Part shown: positions 11,164 through 23,218 of the stretch, one piece after another | Numbering within the stretch: position 1 is the first letter of the stretch | Layout: each line of letters begins with the position of its first letter | Origin: Auricularia sp. M13 | Lineage: Eukaryota; Basidiomycota; Agaricomycetes; Auriculariales; Auriculariaceae | DNA length: 64,000 nucleotides | Assembly (NCBI GenBank): GCA_037042915.1 | Contig: CM073193.1 | Span: 2,108,001 to 2,172,000 of the forward strand | Direction: 5' to 3' | Program-made: the position numbers and the translations under genes | Notes under the pieces: model-generated | The model's input: only the letters and a program-made list of their open reading frames with translations | Database searches by the model: none | What the model was told of the DNA's origin: nothing

Positions 11164-11536
11164 AGAATCAGAATCAGAACGGTCCATTTCCTCAACCTCT
11201 TGCGCGGACAGCTTCCAAATACTTGTATTACAGAACTTGACTCGCAATAACTGACATGACGTTCCACGTGCTATGGGCTCTAGATGAGAGTTTGGAACAA
11301 TTGGATGGGACTGCCACTGAGTGGGAGTGATGAAGGCAGCACAGGCCGGACACTTCCGTGTGTCCAATGATGTTAAGCTTGTATCACACCCTATGGTATG
11401 TATCCGCTGAATGCAGCCATTTCATCCTGCAGTCACGTTGTAGGCGAGTCTCTCAGCCTGCGGCGTGTTCGGAGTTTGAACGCGTGAAGTCACGGCACGT
11501 GCCGTGCGCTTATTCCAAGCTATCGTTCATGAATCC
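11164..11536. other. Intergenic between FUR1 and ALG2
   Basis: 373 bases. A minus-strand frame (11116-11367) contains CPAC and looks mildly coding but lacks an ATG and overlaps the last FUR1 exon, so I do not call it. The rest is presumably the ALG2 promoter. Confidence 0.45.
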
Positions 11537-13314
11537 ATGTCCGGCCAGAAACTACGCATTGCATTCGTGCATCCAGACCTAGGCATTGGCGCGTAGACTT
11601 ACCTGAATTTGCGCCTTGAATATTCACAAAATTCTGCAGGCGGTGCAGAGCGCCTGGTGGTCGACGTGGCCGTTGGGCTGCAGCGACTTGGGCACAGTGT
11701 CGATATCTACACCTCGTATCACGACCCTAAGCATTGCTTTGAAGAGACACGGGATGGTGAGGGCTGGTTTATTATCAGTTTGAGCATTGTAGCTCAGTGC
11801 ATTGTAGGAACGCTGCGCGTTCATGTCAAGCGGTCGCTGTTACCTCGCTCGCTCTTCGGGCGGTTCCACGTGCTCTTCGCACACCTGGCCCAGCTGCAGC
11901 TGACGCTGCGCCTCGTCGGCGGCGACGCCATCCACCAGCACGATGTGTTCTTCGTCGACCAGCTTGCGACATGCGTGCCGCTAATCCGCGACGGCGGCAA
12001 GCGCGTCGTGTTCTACTGCCATTTCCCGGACAAGCTGCTCGCTGCCGGCGAGTATGTTGACGACGATACAGACGGTGGCCAGGCGCCAAAGAGGAAGTAT
12101 GGCTTACTGAAGAGGATCTATCGCGTACCTATGGATTGGTTGGAGGAAGTTACAACTCGTGAGTCTGCCTCTGCGCATTCGGGCGAATCAATGTGCATGC
12201 GATTGTCTGCAACGGATGCCATAGCATACCGACCCCTTGGGATATTTCATCCTTGGAGGTCGGCTTGTGTGCTTCAATTTGCAAGCATTGCATGCACTGT
12301 GACATCCCCAGTTGTCCACAGCAGAATGCTCACCGAATTGCAGGCCAAGCGGACATCCTCCTCGCCAACTCCCAATTCACATGCCGCGTGTTCAAAAAGC
12401 ATTTCCCGAACATCCCGCGCACTCCGCGTGTCGTCTACCCCGGGATTGACGGCGCGGCCTACGCCCCGCTGTCCGATGCCGAGCTCGCGCTGCCCGACGT
12501 GCGCCTTGTGTTGTCCGACAGGCCCACGCTGCTGAGCATAAACCGCATCGAGGGTAAGAAGAACCTCGCGCTGGCCGTGCGCGCCTTCGCCGGCGTCCGC
12601 GCGACTGGCGACTTCCCCGACCTGCGCCTCGTCATCGCGGGCGGACACGACCCGCGTCTGGCAGACAATCGCTCCACACTCGACTCCCTGCTATCCCTCT
12701 GTTCCTCTCTAAACCTCTCCGCCGCGGTGCTCGGCTCAGAGCCCTCTAATGAGGACGTCGTCTTCGTGCTGAACTTCAGCGCACTGCAGCGGCGGGCGCT
12801 GCTCAATGCGCCGAGCACGCGCGCGTTGCTCTACACGCCGACGAACGAGCACTTTGGCATTGGGCCTGTGGAGGGCATGCGCGCGGGGCTGCCGGTGCTC
12901 GCGTGTCGCTCAGGTGGTCCCATGGAAAGTATCCTGGACCCCGACCCGCTCGTGCGCAACCCCGCTGCGACGGGCTTCCTGCGTGCGCCCGTTGAGGGCG
13001 AGTGGACGCGTGCACTGCTCGACATCCTGCGCATGCCCTCTGCAGAGCGCGCTGCCTTGGGTGAGCGTGCACGGCGTCGGGCTGAGGAGATGTTCGGGCC
13101 GGAGACAATGGCAAAGGGTGTGGAGGATGCACTGAAGGAGGCCGTTGGCATGGGCGCATTGCCTGCACGAAATGTGCATGAGCTGCTTTGGGTCGGTCTC
13201 CTGCTTTTCTTTGCTGTCTTCATTTCCATGGGTGCCACTATCCTGGAGAGGATTTACATCACACCGCATGCACCCCGTAGGCAATTCGACCAGGACCCAA
13301 GGTTGAAATCCTAG
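11537..13314 (+). CDS. ALG2: Alpha-1,3/1,6-mannosyltransferase ALG2
   Basis: Adds the second and third mannose to the dolichol-linked oligosaccharide on the cytosolic face of the ER (N-glycosylation). Four exons: 11537-11588, 11640-11756, 11808-12158 and 12344-13314, encoding 496 residues, about the family length. The glycosyltransferase-4 start FVHPDLGIGGAERLVVD lies at the N-terminus. KRVVFYCHFPDKLLA and SINRIEGKKNLALAV mark the fold, and the E-x7-E motif is seen as EHFGIGPVE near residue 341. A hydrophobic C-terminal helix (LLWVGLLLFFAVFISMG) fits membrane attachment. Intron 1 must begin GCGCGT to keep the conserved GIGGAE in frame, so it appears to be a GC-AG intron. Intron 3 is long for this genome (185 bases). 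Confidence 0.93.
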
Positions 13315-13758
13315 GTCGAGGTCCTTCTGGATGGTCTGTTATACTGTATGAATAAAGTAATGCTGGTGCAAAATGGATGGTCTTCAAAGTTGACTGAACC
13401 TAGGTGTGTTGGACAAAGTAAAAGTCATAACAAGGTTTCCGTAGGTGAACCTGAGGAAGAATCAAAGATTCTGGGGCTTGTGCGCAACTTTTTCATTTAG
13501 CTGAACGCTTTTCATGCTGCACGAAAACTTCACATGCTGTCAGGGTCATCCCGCCCCGTCCTCCCCCGCGACACCTTTCAGCTGACCTTGAGACGATGTT
13601 CCGCTAGTGAGACAGGCCTCCCGCGAGTTGAGCGCGCATGCCGGGTGGGTACGCGTGCGTTGACTCATCTTGCCGCGTCGCGGAGCAAGTCGGAAGCCGG
13701 ACAGTGAAAACGCTCCAGCCCGCGTCTCAGGCCTGCTTTGCGCCCCGATGCTCCCCGC
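13315..13758. other. Intergenic, contains an rDNA scrap
   Basis: The stretch between ALG2 and the PPR gene. It holds an 18S rRNA 3'-end fragment (listed separately) and the presumed PPR gene promoter; nothing else is recognised. Confidence 0.5.
13414..13465 (+). pseudogene. Fragment of the 18S rRNA 3' end (nuclear rDNA scrap)
   Basis: About 52 bases match the universally conserved end of eukaryotic 18S rRNA: AAAGTAAAAGTCATAACAAG, then GTTTCCGTAGGTGAACCTG, then AGGAAGAATCA. Compared with the standard sequence I see a G-to-A change in GTCGTAAC, C-to-A in CCTGCGG and G-to-A in AAGGATCA. There is no longer SSU match upstream and no ITS/5.8S downstream that I recognise, so it is a stray, decayed fragment and not a working gene. 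Confidence 0.85.
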
Positions 13759-16700
13759 ATGATACCAAAGGTAGCATCGCATATCCTTCACCACACGTCG
13801 CGCGCCGCGGCCGCGGTCCAGGCGCAGACGACCCAGTCCATCCGGAATGCGCTCCAGTATCAGTCTGGCCAGCCATCCGCTGCTAACACCCTTAATCCCT
13901 GGGCATCTACCCCCGGCTCGTCATCATCGGGCTGGGGCAGCGCGGGCAACGCGAAGCAAAATGCTGGCCGAAAGTTCTACAGCCATACGCAATCGGTGCG
14001 TCGCCCACATACATTTTTTTTCCAACTGTGTGCTGACGGTTGGTCGGTTGTACAGGGCGACGGGCTCGTCAGCCAGGCCACTAATTCGGCTTCAACGCAT
14101 GGCTCCGGGGCCTCAGATGAACTCGAAGACACTAAACGTATAATTGTTTTGAGACGGCAGCCAGCTGGCCATGCTACCGTTGCAGTTCCATGTGAGCACG
14201 AACAGCTGTCACCGTAGTTTCAACTCACGGCGCATCCAGCTGTTCGCGGACACAGACGGCCTAGAAGTACCAGTCACTCCAGCGCACTTTCGCCAAAGCT
14301 GAGCGTGTTGGATGCGGTACAAATATATGCTCGCCATAAGCACACCTTCGCCGCTGCTGCGCCTCAGGCAATAGAGCCTGCACCTGCCCAACGGTCATTC
14401 GTCCGCCGCAATTCGACTTCCTCCGCTTCTGTGGGCTCAGCAGAGGACAGATTAGAGGAACCTGCTCCTGCTCCTGCTCCCGGGGAGCCTTTGGCAACGG
14501 CTACATCGGACTCTGCTGTAATAGACTCGGACGTCGACTCGGCCTCCCATGCGGCCTCGCAGGCATCTGCGGACGCCTCCACGGCTGCCACGGAACCCGA
14601 ACAGGACTCGGACAGCGACGGGCTGAACCTGCCCAAGGGCAAGTACGACCCGGTGCTCATGCAGGAATTCAAGGCGGCGCTCGTCGCGAAGAACGCGGAG
14701 CGCGTCGACGCGCTCATCAAGCGGTTCCGCGAGAGCGGCCCGCTGGACGTCGCGTTCTACAACATGGCTCTGCGCGCGGCAGTCGCCGTGCGGCAGCCGG
14801 GGCAGCCGCTGCGGCCGTTCATCGGTGTGTACAACGAGATGCTGGCGAACAGCGTGCGGCCGGACTCGGAGACGTACCGCATCCTCATCCTCGCGTTCTG
14901 CGACCGCGACTTCGAGGTCTCGCGCGCGCTCGAGGCCGTGCGCCAGCGCCAGCGCCGCCGCCACCTCGCGAACCACAATGAGACGGCGAACCGCGAGCAT
15001 GATACGGCACTCGAGGCGCGCCTGGGCAAGGAGCAGAACGTGCACTTCCAATCGGCCATGGAGCTTTTCAACCTCATCTCGCCTCGCTACTGGAAGATTG
15101 GTAGCCCTGTGTACACCGCGCTGCTGCGCTCGTGCAGCGTGCATGGCGACGTCGACCAGGCTATCAAGATCTACGCGCACCTGGAGCAGTACAGCAAAAA
15201 GGCCGGCATCACGCCCAGCGCGTACTACCACCTGCTCGGCGTGTACCAGCGCGCGAAGGACATTCAGGGCGCGCAGGAGGTCTTCAACGAGTTCACCAAA
15301 GCGGCAAAGGACGGCAAGGTACTCTGGCGCAGCGCGTCGGACCCGCGCCAGGCGCACATACGGCTGTATAACCGCATGCTCGCGGCGTACATGTCTGCAG
15401 GTCAACCGGACAAGGCGATCGGACTGCTCGAGCAGATGATGGACCACAACGGCGGCGTGGAGTTCAGCCACGCTGACATCCCCCCTCCCAACGGGCGCTC
15501 TTTTACCGAGCTCCTGCACGGATTCGTGGAAAACGGCGACTTGGACTCGGCGCTCGCGTGGCATAGCAAGTTGATGCAGCAGGAGGCCGCGCCGCTGGAG
15601 GACTCGGAGACGCCCATCGTCACCCCGACGCGCCCGGATGCTGTCATGTGGGAAATCGTCATGCAGGCCTGTGCCGCTGCTGGCCCCCCGGCTTTGGACA
15701 AGTTGAACACGCTCTGGCTCCAATTTTGCGAGGTGGGACCCAAGGATGGCATCAATGTGCGCGGCGTGGACAAGCAAATTGTGCTCACGGCGAACCTGCA
15801 TGCACTCTCTGCCCTTGAGCCCACCTCCGCGCGTGCACAGGAGCTGCTAGACTTCATTATCCACCGCGTACTGCCTACTGAGGTCTCGCTTCCGTCCACT
15901 TTCCCACTCATCGGCTCCGTCGTGCTACGTGACCCGGTATTGGCACACTGCAAGGTGCTCCTCAAAGCTGGCCGTCCGTACGAAGCTCTCGCCGTCGCAG
16001 ACTACCTCGTCGATTTCGAGATGCAGACCGTCAAGGCGTATGAGGCGCGCGGGCTCGCCCCGGCGGATCTAGTTGTGCAGCACGGCAGGCTGCTCCGCAT
16101 GTTCGTCCAGCAGGTTACCGAGGCCGTCATCAAGCTCGCCGGCGACACGCTACCGCTGCGTGCGGCCGTCCAACTTGCGGTACTCCGCTTCAACGTTTCG
16201 CTGTCCATGCGCCACGACGTCACCATCGCGATTTTGCGCGCCTATGCCGCGGAGGCGGACGGCGAGCGTTCTCAACTGGACGCGCGGGAGTGGGACATGG
16301 TAGCCCAGGCCGCCGTGCAGTTCCACGAATGGAAAGACGCGCCCGAAGGTCTTACACGCTCCATCCCCGAGCCCGACTTCAAGCGCATACTCAGTGACCT
16401 CGTCGCGCAGAACATCGATCCCCGGAAGTTGCATGGGCGCAAACGGTTCGTGATTACCATGGTCCAAAGACTCGGCCTCGAGGCGACGGACCAGCTCATC
16501 AAGGACGTCTACGGCGACTCACCCTCAGGATTGGTGTTATCAAACCTCGTCACGCGCACGACGAGTCTCAACGCGTTCCTCGCCAATGAGGAGAAGCCGG
16601 CGATTGACGGACAGCAGGCGCCGCCGAAACTCAAGGTCGACACGTATCACTCGCGCATCGTGGACGAGTACTACCCTTCGCATCCGACTCTCACGCCGCT

Positions 16701-18390
16701 CGATGGGTACTTGCGCTTCGAGCAGGGTGTCCAGAACAACATATATCCCACGCCCGAGGCGATCGCGCGACTCATCGGCGCACTTGGGCGGCTCGGGCAC
16801 ATGGACAAGGTTGCGACGCTGTACAACGCTGCGCAGGCTGTCCTCGCATCGCTGGAGAACACGGACAAGCAGTGGCAGTCGCTTGGATGGTACCACGTCG
16901 AGGACCAGATGATTGTTGCCTTCGCGCACAGCGGCGACCTCGCGGCGGCGCAGGTCCACCGGCAGCGCATCCTGCAGTATCGTGGCGTGCCGTCGGCAGA
17001 CGCGTACGGCGCGCTTATCTCGGCGACGAAGGACACGACCGACGACGTTGCGCCGGCACTCGCGCTGTGGGAGGAAAGCCAGACGCTCGGCGTGCGGCCG
17101 CACATCTTCCTGTACAATACCATCATCTCGAAGCTCGCCAAGGCGCGCAAGGTCGACCATGCGCTCGCACTGTTCCAGAAGATGAAGGCGCAGGGCATTC
17201 GGCCGTCGTCCGTCACGTTCGGCGCGATGATCTCCGCGTGTGCGCGCGTCGGCGACGCCATCTCCGCTGAGCACCTCTTCGCGGAGATGGCGAGCATGGG
17301 CAACTACAAGCCGCGCATCCCGCCGTTCAACACGCTTATGCAGCTCTACACGTACACCAAGCCGGATCGCAGTCGCGTGCTGTGGTACTACGAGCAGATG
17401 CTTGCTGCGGGTATCTCTCCCAACGGGCACACGTACAAGGTATACCGTCCTCAACGCCATTTCTTGGCGCCTCGCTGACTCGATCCACTTGCAGTTGCTT
17501 ATGGACGCATATGGCATGATTGAACCCGTCGACTTCGCGGCACTCGAGAGCGTCTTCGAGTCGCTCTGCCAGGACAAGAGCGTCACAGTCGCCGGTTCAC
17601 ATTGGGCGTCACTCATCAACGCGTATGGCTGCACTGCCAAGGATCTGGACCGTGCAATTGCCGTGTTCGAGAGCGTGCAGATGCACCCGACCTCGCTGCG
17701 CTCGCCGCGTATCATGCCCGACGCCGTCGTGTACGAGGCGCTCATCAACGTGCTCGTCACGCAGCGTCGTGTGGATCTCGTGCCTCAATACATCGAGCGT
17801 CTGCAGCAGAGCGGTATCCACATGACGGCGTACATTGCCAACCTGCTCATCAAAGGGCATGCTGCGTCTGGAAATATCGATGCTGCGCGCGCGCTCTTCG
17901 AATCCCTCGCCGACCCGCCGGAGGGCGTCGCTGCGCCTAACAACCACATCCCGCATGGTGCAGAGAACTCTTCTGCGCCCCCGCCTGACGCTCCGGTATA
18001 TCGCGAGGTATGCATTTTTATTGAGAGGTTGGGTTGGAGTGCTCATGATCATATGCTCGTAGCCGTCTACGTGGGAGGCTATGGTCCGTGCTGAACTGGG
18101 CTACGGCGATCCAACGCGCGTCGACAAGCTCCTCCAGCGTATGGAGGCACGGTACGTTGAGATATCTTCTGCATTGCAGTACATATCTGACCGGTTGGCT
18201 TGACAGGCGGTACCCATCCGGCGTCATCAACCGCATTCGCGCAATTCTGCTGGGCAACGACGCGCCGGAGTTGGGCACGCCAATCACGCAGCTGCAAGCA
18301 TCCATGCAGGCCCAGCGTGCACAAGGCGTTCCCGTCTACCTGGGCGACCCCGCCACGCCGCTATCGGCCAGTACCCCGCCTCCAGCATAA
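13759..18390 (+). CDS. Large pentatricopeptide-repeat protein, probably mitochondrial
   Basis: PPR proteins bind RNA, mostly in mitochondria in fungi. Six exons: 13759-13995, 14056-14191, 14240-17439, 17495-18007, 18063-18151 and 18207-18390, all in phase, encoding 1,452 residues. The N-terminus (MIPKVASHILHHTSRAAAAV, then a serine-rich stretch) lacks acidic residues and suits a mitochondrial targeting signal. PPR-like helix pairs recur, for example YNMALRAAV, YNRMLAAYMSAGQPDKAIGL, YNTIISKLAKARKVDHALAL with FQKMKAQGIRPSSVTFGAMI, and FNTLMQLY. An acidic low-complexity spacer lies near residues 150-225. The exon 2/3 junction is the least certain; the chosen 48-base intron keeps KLSVLDAVQIYARHKH in frame. 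Its RNA target cannot be told from the sequence. Confidence 0.88.
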
Positions 18391-18910
18391 TACTCTTGCA
18401 TGCGCCCCACCTGCAGCCCTCTTCGCGCCCCAAAAACTACCCGGCTCGATCATTCGTCCAGGACGCCGCGACCACCTCGATTCTTCATTTCGATATCGTT
18501 AGATGGCACTCAAGTTGGCGACGATTTGGAAACTTGCTAACTTAAGACTTACATTTGCTGATGACGACCCTGGATTGTTCGCTGTGCATGATCTCCCTGC
18601 CGTCTCGCCACCCCAGCCCCCAACCCACCGATGCTGCTGTATCATATCCGACGCTCATTTTGCTCTTGCTCTCGCGCCGTTGTTGCACTTTGCACTTGTG
18701 ATCCGTGCGTCCCCCCACCACCACCTGTATAGTACAGTTTGCCATCCGCATCCCAGCATCTCATAGATTATTATCATTCGCTGTATGCACGCGACGTAGT
18801 TTCCAATGACAAGGCCTCTGTTGTGCTTGTCGATGTCTCCATCGTTTCAGTGAGACTGAAAAAGTAAATATTTAGGGCTGAATTGCAGTCAAGAGGTTGA
18901 ATTTCGAGGA
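18391..18910. other. Intergenic between convergent genes
   Basis: 520 bases separating the 3' ends of the PPR gene (plus) and the coilin gene (minus). No gene or repeat is recognised. Confidence 0.5.
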
Positions 18911-20553
18911 TCAAAGGAGCCGCCAGTCCTCTTTCCCAATGATGTCTGCAAGCGCCATCTCGATTTCCTCTGGCTCTTCTTCGTATTCATCGGTAAGGCC
19001 TCCTGCTACTGCGCCGAACGCTACCTCCGCCTTCGTGACACCGAGTTTGACGGTATTGGCATCCGCGTCGACTGCGAGCACGCAGCCCGTGTGGATCATC
19101 ACCTCCGGCGTGAGCGTCGCGGGGTTGATGTCCAAGGCCTGGTAGGTAAAATCAGTCAGTTAGCGATACACCAACACGATATAGGACAAGGAGACAAGAG
19201 CTGCGTGTACCTTCCATGCGAGCATCGTGCCTACAGACGGCGCGGAGGCGAGCGGTGCGAGCGCCGGCCATTTAATGTCGAGGTCTGGCGCAGGGGCGGG
19301 CGCTGGACCTTTCACGCCTGATGCCTCGTTCACTATGGACACCTCCGCGTCCGCCTCGTCGGCGTAACTGAGATCGACCGACTGATCGTGACCATACGGC
19401 TCAGCAAATTCCACGCGCTTCGCCTTGCGTCTGCGCTTGGACCCGGACCACAGATCGGCCTCGACGTCCACGCTCGTGACGAACACGTTGGACGGGAGGT
19501 CCGCGCGCTCGGACGGCGGGACGAGGCGGGGCAGCTGGCGCTGCGCGACGGGGGCGGCTTCGACGGCTGTCTCCTGCGCAAAGACGATGCGCTCGGGCGC
19601 GGTCGCTCCACCGTCAAGAAAGTGCTTGCGCTTGCCCTTGTTGCGCAACATCGTCGCGGTGACCTGCACCGGCAGCGCGGCTGGGGCGGCGACAGGGCGT
19701 TCGGGCGATGCAGAGGAGAGGATCTCGGCGTCGGTGCCATGCGTCTGTGAACCTTTGAGCGCCTGTTGGCGTCGGCGGCGACGTGCATTCCGCGCTTGGG
19801 TCGATGGTTTGCCTTGGCCTGGTGGAACGAAGGAAGCGCTGGCAGAGTCCGATTGCGGTCCAGCACGCTGTTGGTCATATCCAGCTAATGGGCCTGACTG
19901 AAGGGGAGCAGGCTGTTTGGGCCGCTGTTGTTGTGGGCGCGCTGGGGTAGATGAAGCCGACGAGGTAGAACTCGAATCCGAGTCAGAGTCAGAGTCCGAG
20001 TCAGATTCTGAATCAGAAGAGGAGGAGCTGTCCGAGCTCGAGGATGATTCTGAGGAGGAAGATGAAGCTGCACGCGACTTGGCCGGTTTGGCTGGTGGCG
20101 GATTGGAATTCTGTATTTTGGCCCTCTTCTTGGGCAATTCTGTATCATGCCTTGATCAGAGCGTGGGAGTGTGGCTGATAAATGTTAACAGACCTTCTTT
20201 GTCTTCTTCAGTGCGTGTTTTGCGCTTGGAGCCTGCAACCACCGCGCCAGCATTTGAAGATGTTCTCTGCTTTGCGCTGCTCAAATGTCAGGTACGAATA
20301 GAGGTAACTGACTACTCACTCACACAATCAGGTCTCCTGGTTGCAGAACTTCAAGCGACGTATCATCCAGGATTTCAAACCCTTCAATGAAAAGGGCGAC
20401 CTGGTCCGGCGAGCTTTCGTTCAAGACGCTGGAGCACAGTGCGCGCTTGATGTCGAGCACAGTTGACGACGCATCTTCGGCCAGGGCAGCAGGTAGCACA
20501 TACCAGGCCTTGTATGGCGGAAGCGGGGGCAGCGTATTTAACCGAATTCGCAT
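18911..20553 (-). CDS. Coilin-like protein
   Basis: Coilin is the scaffold of Cajal bodies, the nuclear sites of snRNP maturation. Four exons, 20553-20324, 20276-20194, 20139-19211 and 19138-18911, agree in phase and encode 489 residues. The N-terminal domain is recognisable: MRIRLNTLPPLPPYKAWYVL, then VLDIKRALCSSVL and LFIEGFEILDDTSLEVLQPG. The middle is disordered, with an SSSESSSSSDSSSS run and SDSDSDSD repeats between basic patches (GSKRKTRTEED, NARRRRRQQ, SGSKRRRKAKRVEF). The C-terminal part (MLAWKALDINPATLTPEVM, then HTGCVLAVDADANTVKLGV) resembles the Tudor-like end of coilins. Transcribed away from the neighbouring aminopeptidase gene. Confidence 0.82.
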
Positions 20554-21147
20554 GTCGAGGCCAAATGGCACAGGCAAAGGTGTCGGTGGCAAACACGCCC
20601 AGATTCTCCGCTTCTGCCTCCGGATGCCTCTTCAGCTCCAGTTTACTGAAACCGAGAGCCGGCCCAATATCGCTTTTCTGCAGCTTGACGTGGTGCATAC
20701 CCAGACTATTCATGATCATTGCCGTCTCTTGATACCGTCCTTGACTCTGCGCCCTACTAGACGCGCTCTCTTGGCACTCCAGCTTCGATTTGACGGCCTT
20801 GATCCATCGCAATCGCCTGGCATCGCAACGATTAGGTCAGTGTTGCAGGCGGTCGTACGCAGCTTATCTAGCTCGCCATGGGGTACATACCGGCTGTGCT
20901 TATACTTTGTTCATGACATACTGTACGGTGTTCAGTATTATGCGGTTGAGGGGCTCACTGGCCCATCGCGGAATCCGCATGATCCCATGCTTCTCGAAAC
21001 CGGACGCACCGCCAGCTCACCGTTAATCAGTGAATTATTCCACGCGCCCCGCCCCGCCCATCGAAACGATATAAAGATGGCGTGCTCTCTGTTCGACTGC
21101 TCCAGGTTCCTTTCTGGTCCCCATTCGCACCTGCCCCTCGTTGCACA
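20554..21147. promoter_or_regulatory. Shared divergent promoter region, coilin / aminopeptidase
   Basis: 594 bases between two start codons on opposite strands. A TATA element for the aminopeptidase lies at 21070-21076. Frames on both strands here are short and featureless, so I treat the region as regulatory. No motif for a particular regulator was recognised. Confidence 0.45.
21070..21076 (+). promoter_or_regulatory. TATA box of the M28 aminopeptidase gene
   Basis: TATAAAG, about 72 bases ahead of the ATG at 21148, followed by a CT-rich leader. Confidence 0.55.
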
Positions 21148-22392
21148 ATGAAGGCCGTCGCCGCTCTTACTCTGCTTCTCACTGCGGTCTTCGCCCGCCC
21201 GTCGCGCCCGGCAACGCTTTCGCACGAGGAGATAGTCGAGAAGTCGGCCGCAGGTCTGCGCCTGCTCAAGCTGGACCCGAACTCGCTGCCGGTCTGGTTC
21301 AGCGAGGAGGGCAAGCTCGAGCTCATGCGCGCCCATGTCCGCTTCGTCGATGTGACGGAAACGTGGGAGGACAAGGTCGCGCTCAAGGCCGCCGAGGGCG
21401 AGTCGGCCAGCGCGGCGCGCTTCGCGTCGTTCCCCGCGCCGTCGCACCAGTCGGAGGTGTCCGCGCTCGTGCCCAACCTGTCCATCTCGCGCATGAACAG
21501 CACGCTGAGCCAGCTCACCGCGCTCAACAACCGCTACTACCGCTCGTCCACCGGCGCCCAGGCGTCCACGCTGCTGCTCAGCATCGTCAACGATATCATC
21601 AGCGGCCGCAGTGATATCTCCGCAGCGCTCTACAGCCACAGCTGGACGCAGAGCTCCGTCATTGCGAAGGTCGCCGGCGCAAGCAACAACTCCGCGCCCA
21701 TCGTCATCCTCGGCGCCCACCTCGACTCGATCAACCTGTCCAGCCCGACCTCGGGGCGCGCGCCCGGCGCTGACGACGATGGCACTGGCATCGTCAACAG
21801 TCTTGAAATTCTGCGGGTGCTCGTCGAGAGCGGGTGGAAGCCGGCGACGCCGGTCGAGTTCCACTGGTACTCCGGCGAGGAGGGCGGCCTCTTGGGCAGC
21901 GACGCCATCGCCACTGCATACAAGAAGGCCGGCAAGCAGGTCAAGGCTATGATGGAGCTCGACATGACCGGCTAGTGCGTTTCATTTCATTTCCCTCCAA
22001 GCGTGGTGCATCGCGCATCGGCGCTTCCTGAGTCGTTCGCGTGCTGACAACGCAACGCCCCCCGCAGCTTCCGCCCAGGCTCGAAGGAGGTGATCTCCAT
22101 CGAGGCGGACTACATCGACTCGGGCCTGAACACCTTCACGAAGTCGCTCATCACGACGTACAGCGCGCTGCCGTGGGCGATGGACACGCCGTGCGGCTAC
22201 GCGTGCAGCGACCACGCTTCATGGTACGACCAGGGTTACCCCACTACGATGCTGTACGAAGCCGTCACCGGCGACGACAACGCGCGCATCCACTCTTCTT
22301 CCGACACGATCACCGTCTCGGGCTTCTCGTGGTCGCACTCGCTCGAGTTCACCAAGGTCGCGCTCGGCTTCGTCTACGAGCTGTCCGCGTGA
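21148..22392 (+). CDS. Secreted M28 family zinc aminopeptidase
   Basis: Extracellular leucine-aminopeptidase-like enzyme that removes N-terminal residues from peptides. Two exons, 21148-21974 and 22068-22392, joined across a 93-base intron (GTGCGT...CAG), encode 383 residues. MKAVAALTLLLTAVFA is a signal peptide with a likely cut before RPS. The zinc ligands of the M28 fold are all visible: His and Asp in LGAHLDSIN and APGADDDGTG, the catalytic Glu pair in YSGEEGG, Asp in MELDMTG, and His in ARIHSSSDT. The intron splits the codon straight after DMTG. NNS/NST sites could carry N-glycans. It looks complete. Confidence 0.93.
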
Positions 22393-22834
22393 GCTTGCGT
22401 TTTCTGAGTCTTTCGCATACCACATGTACCTTTTGCGTTCTTTCTTCAAGGTCGCAATACACATACCACTCGTTCTTGAACCTGAACTCAGAATCGCCAT
22501 CGCCCTATGAGATGTGAGACTTGAGGGCGTGACGTTAGATGCAAAACATTGATGCATGGACCTCGTGCTTCTCACGACAATGAACCACGAGTTGCTTCCG
22601 CGACCCACCACGGCTACAGGCGAACCACAGTGACAACGCATCACGACAACGCGGACTGTGGTGCCGGGCTCCCTGAACCACGCATGCCTTCCAGCGTATA
22701 TAATGATGGCTCGCATCGCCGTTTCGCTTCAGCTTGCGAGAGTTTCCTCCTCCTCTTCCAAGCCCATCGAGTCCGCTCCCTGTTCACTGCGCACACGCCC
22801 TCCTCCCTCCAATTCCATCACACACCCATAAAAA
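22393..22834. other. Intergenic
   Basis: The 3' flank of the aminopeptidase and the promoter of the next small gene. Only a TATA element (22697-22704) is supported. Confidence 0.5.
22697..22704 (+). promoter_or_regulatory. TATA box ahead of the small coiled-coil gene
   Basis: TATATAAT about 131 bases upstream of the ATG at 22835, with a pyrimidine-rich leader between them. Confidence 0.45.
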
Positions 22835-23218
22835 ATGTTCGGCGAACCCTCCGCGCTTCTCGAAGAAGTCCGCCGCCTGGACGACGAGATCCAAGGACTC
22901 ACATGCCATGTGAACCTGCGCGCTGAGATTCGGCACGACCTATTCGAGTGCGTCCTTTGGCCGTTGGCCGTCTCTCGCTACAAGTTTGATCCCTAATTCT
23001 GACATGTCTCTTGCTAGACTCCGCAAGCGAATTGTGAAAAAGGGCGTGCTTGCCTATTTCTGCGCATTCAAGAGCGAGTTGGAGCGCATTGAGAACCGCA
23101 TCAAGATGAGTTCTTCCTATGTCAGTGACTGGATACCGAGTGCTGATATATGGTCGTATAATAGGCCGCCGAAAGAGAGGTTTCTCAGTATACATTCCAA
23201 GGGTACTATCGCTACTGA
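22835..23218 (+). CDS. Small coiled-coil protein, unknown function
   Basis: Three exons, 22835-22947, 23018-23120 and 23165-23218, agree in phase and give 89 residues. It begins MFGEPSALLEEVRRLDDEI and is mostly helical with heptad-like spacing (LEEVRRL, ELERIENRIK), ending QYTFQGYYRY. Introns have canonical donors (GTGCGT, GTCAGT) and YAG acceptors, and the ATG follows AAAAA. No family is recognised. Its small size and lack of motifs mean transcript evidence is needed for certainty. Confidence 0.6.

Noticed and set aside
11116-11367. Minus-strand frame with CPAC, overlapping the end of FUR1
   Set aside because: It lacks an ATG start and overlaps the last FUR1 exon; likely 3'-UTR shadow.
12193-12343. 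Coding extension ahead of ALG2 exon 4
   Set aside because: The frame is open but has no ALG2 similarity; a 185-base intron with good ends explains it.
14452-15801. Minus-strand frame of 449 codons, with others at 16540-17760 and 12803-13168
   Set aside because: These lie opposite the PPR and ALG2 exons. High GC at third positions keeps the opposite strand open, and their arginine-rich sequence has no family features.
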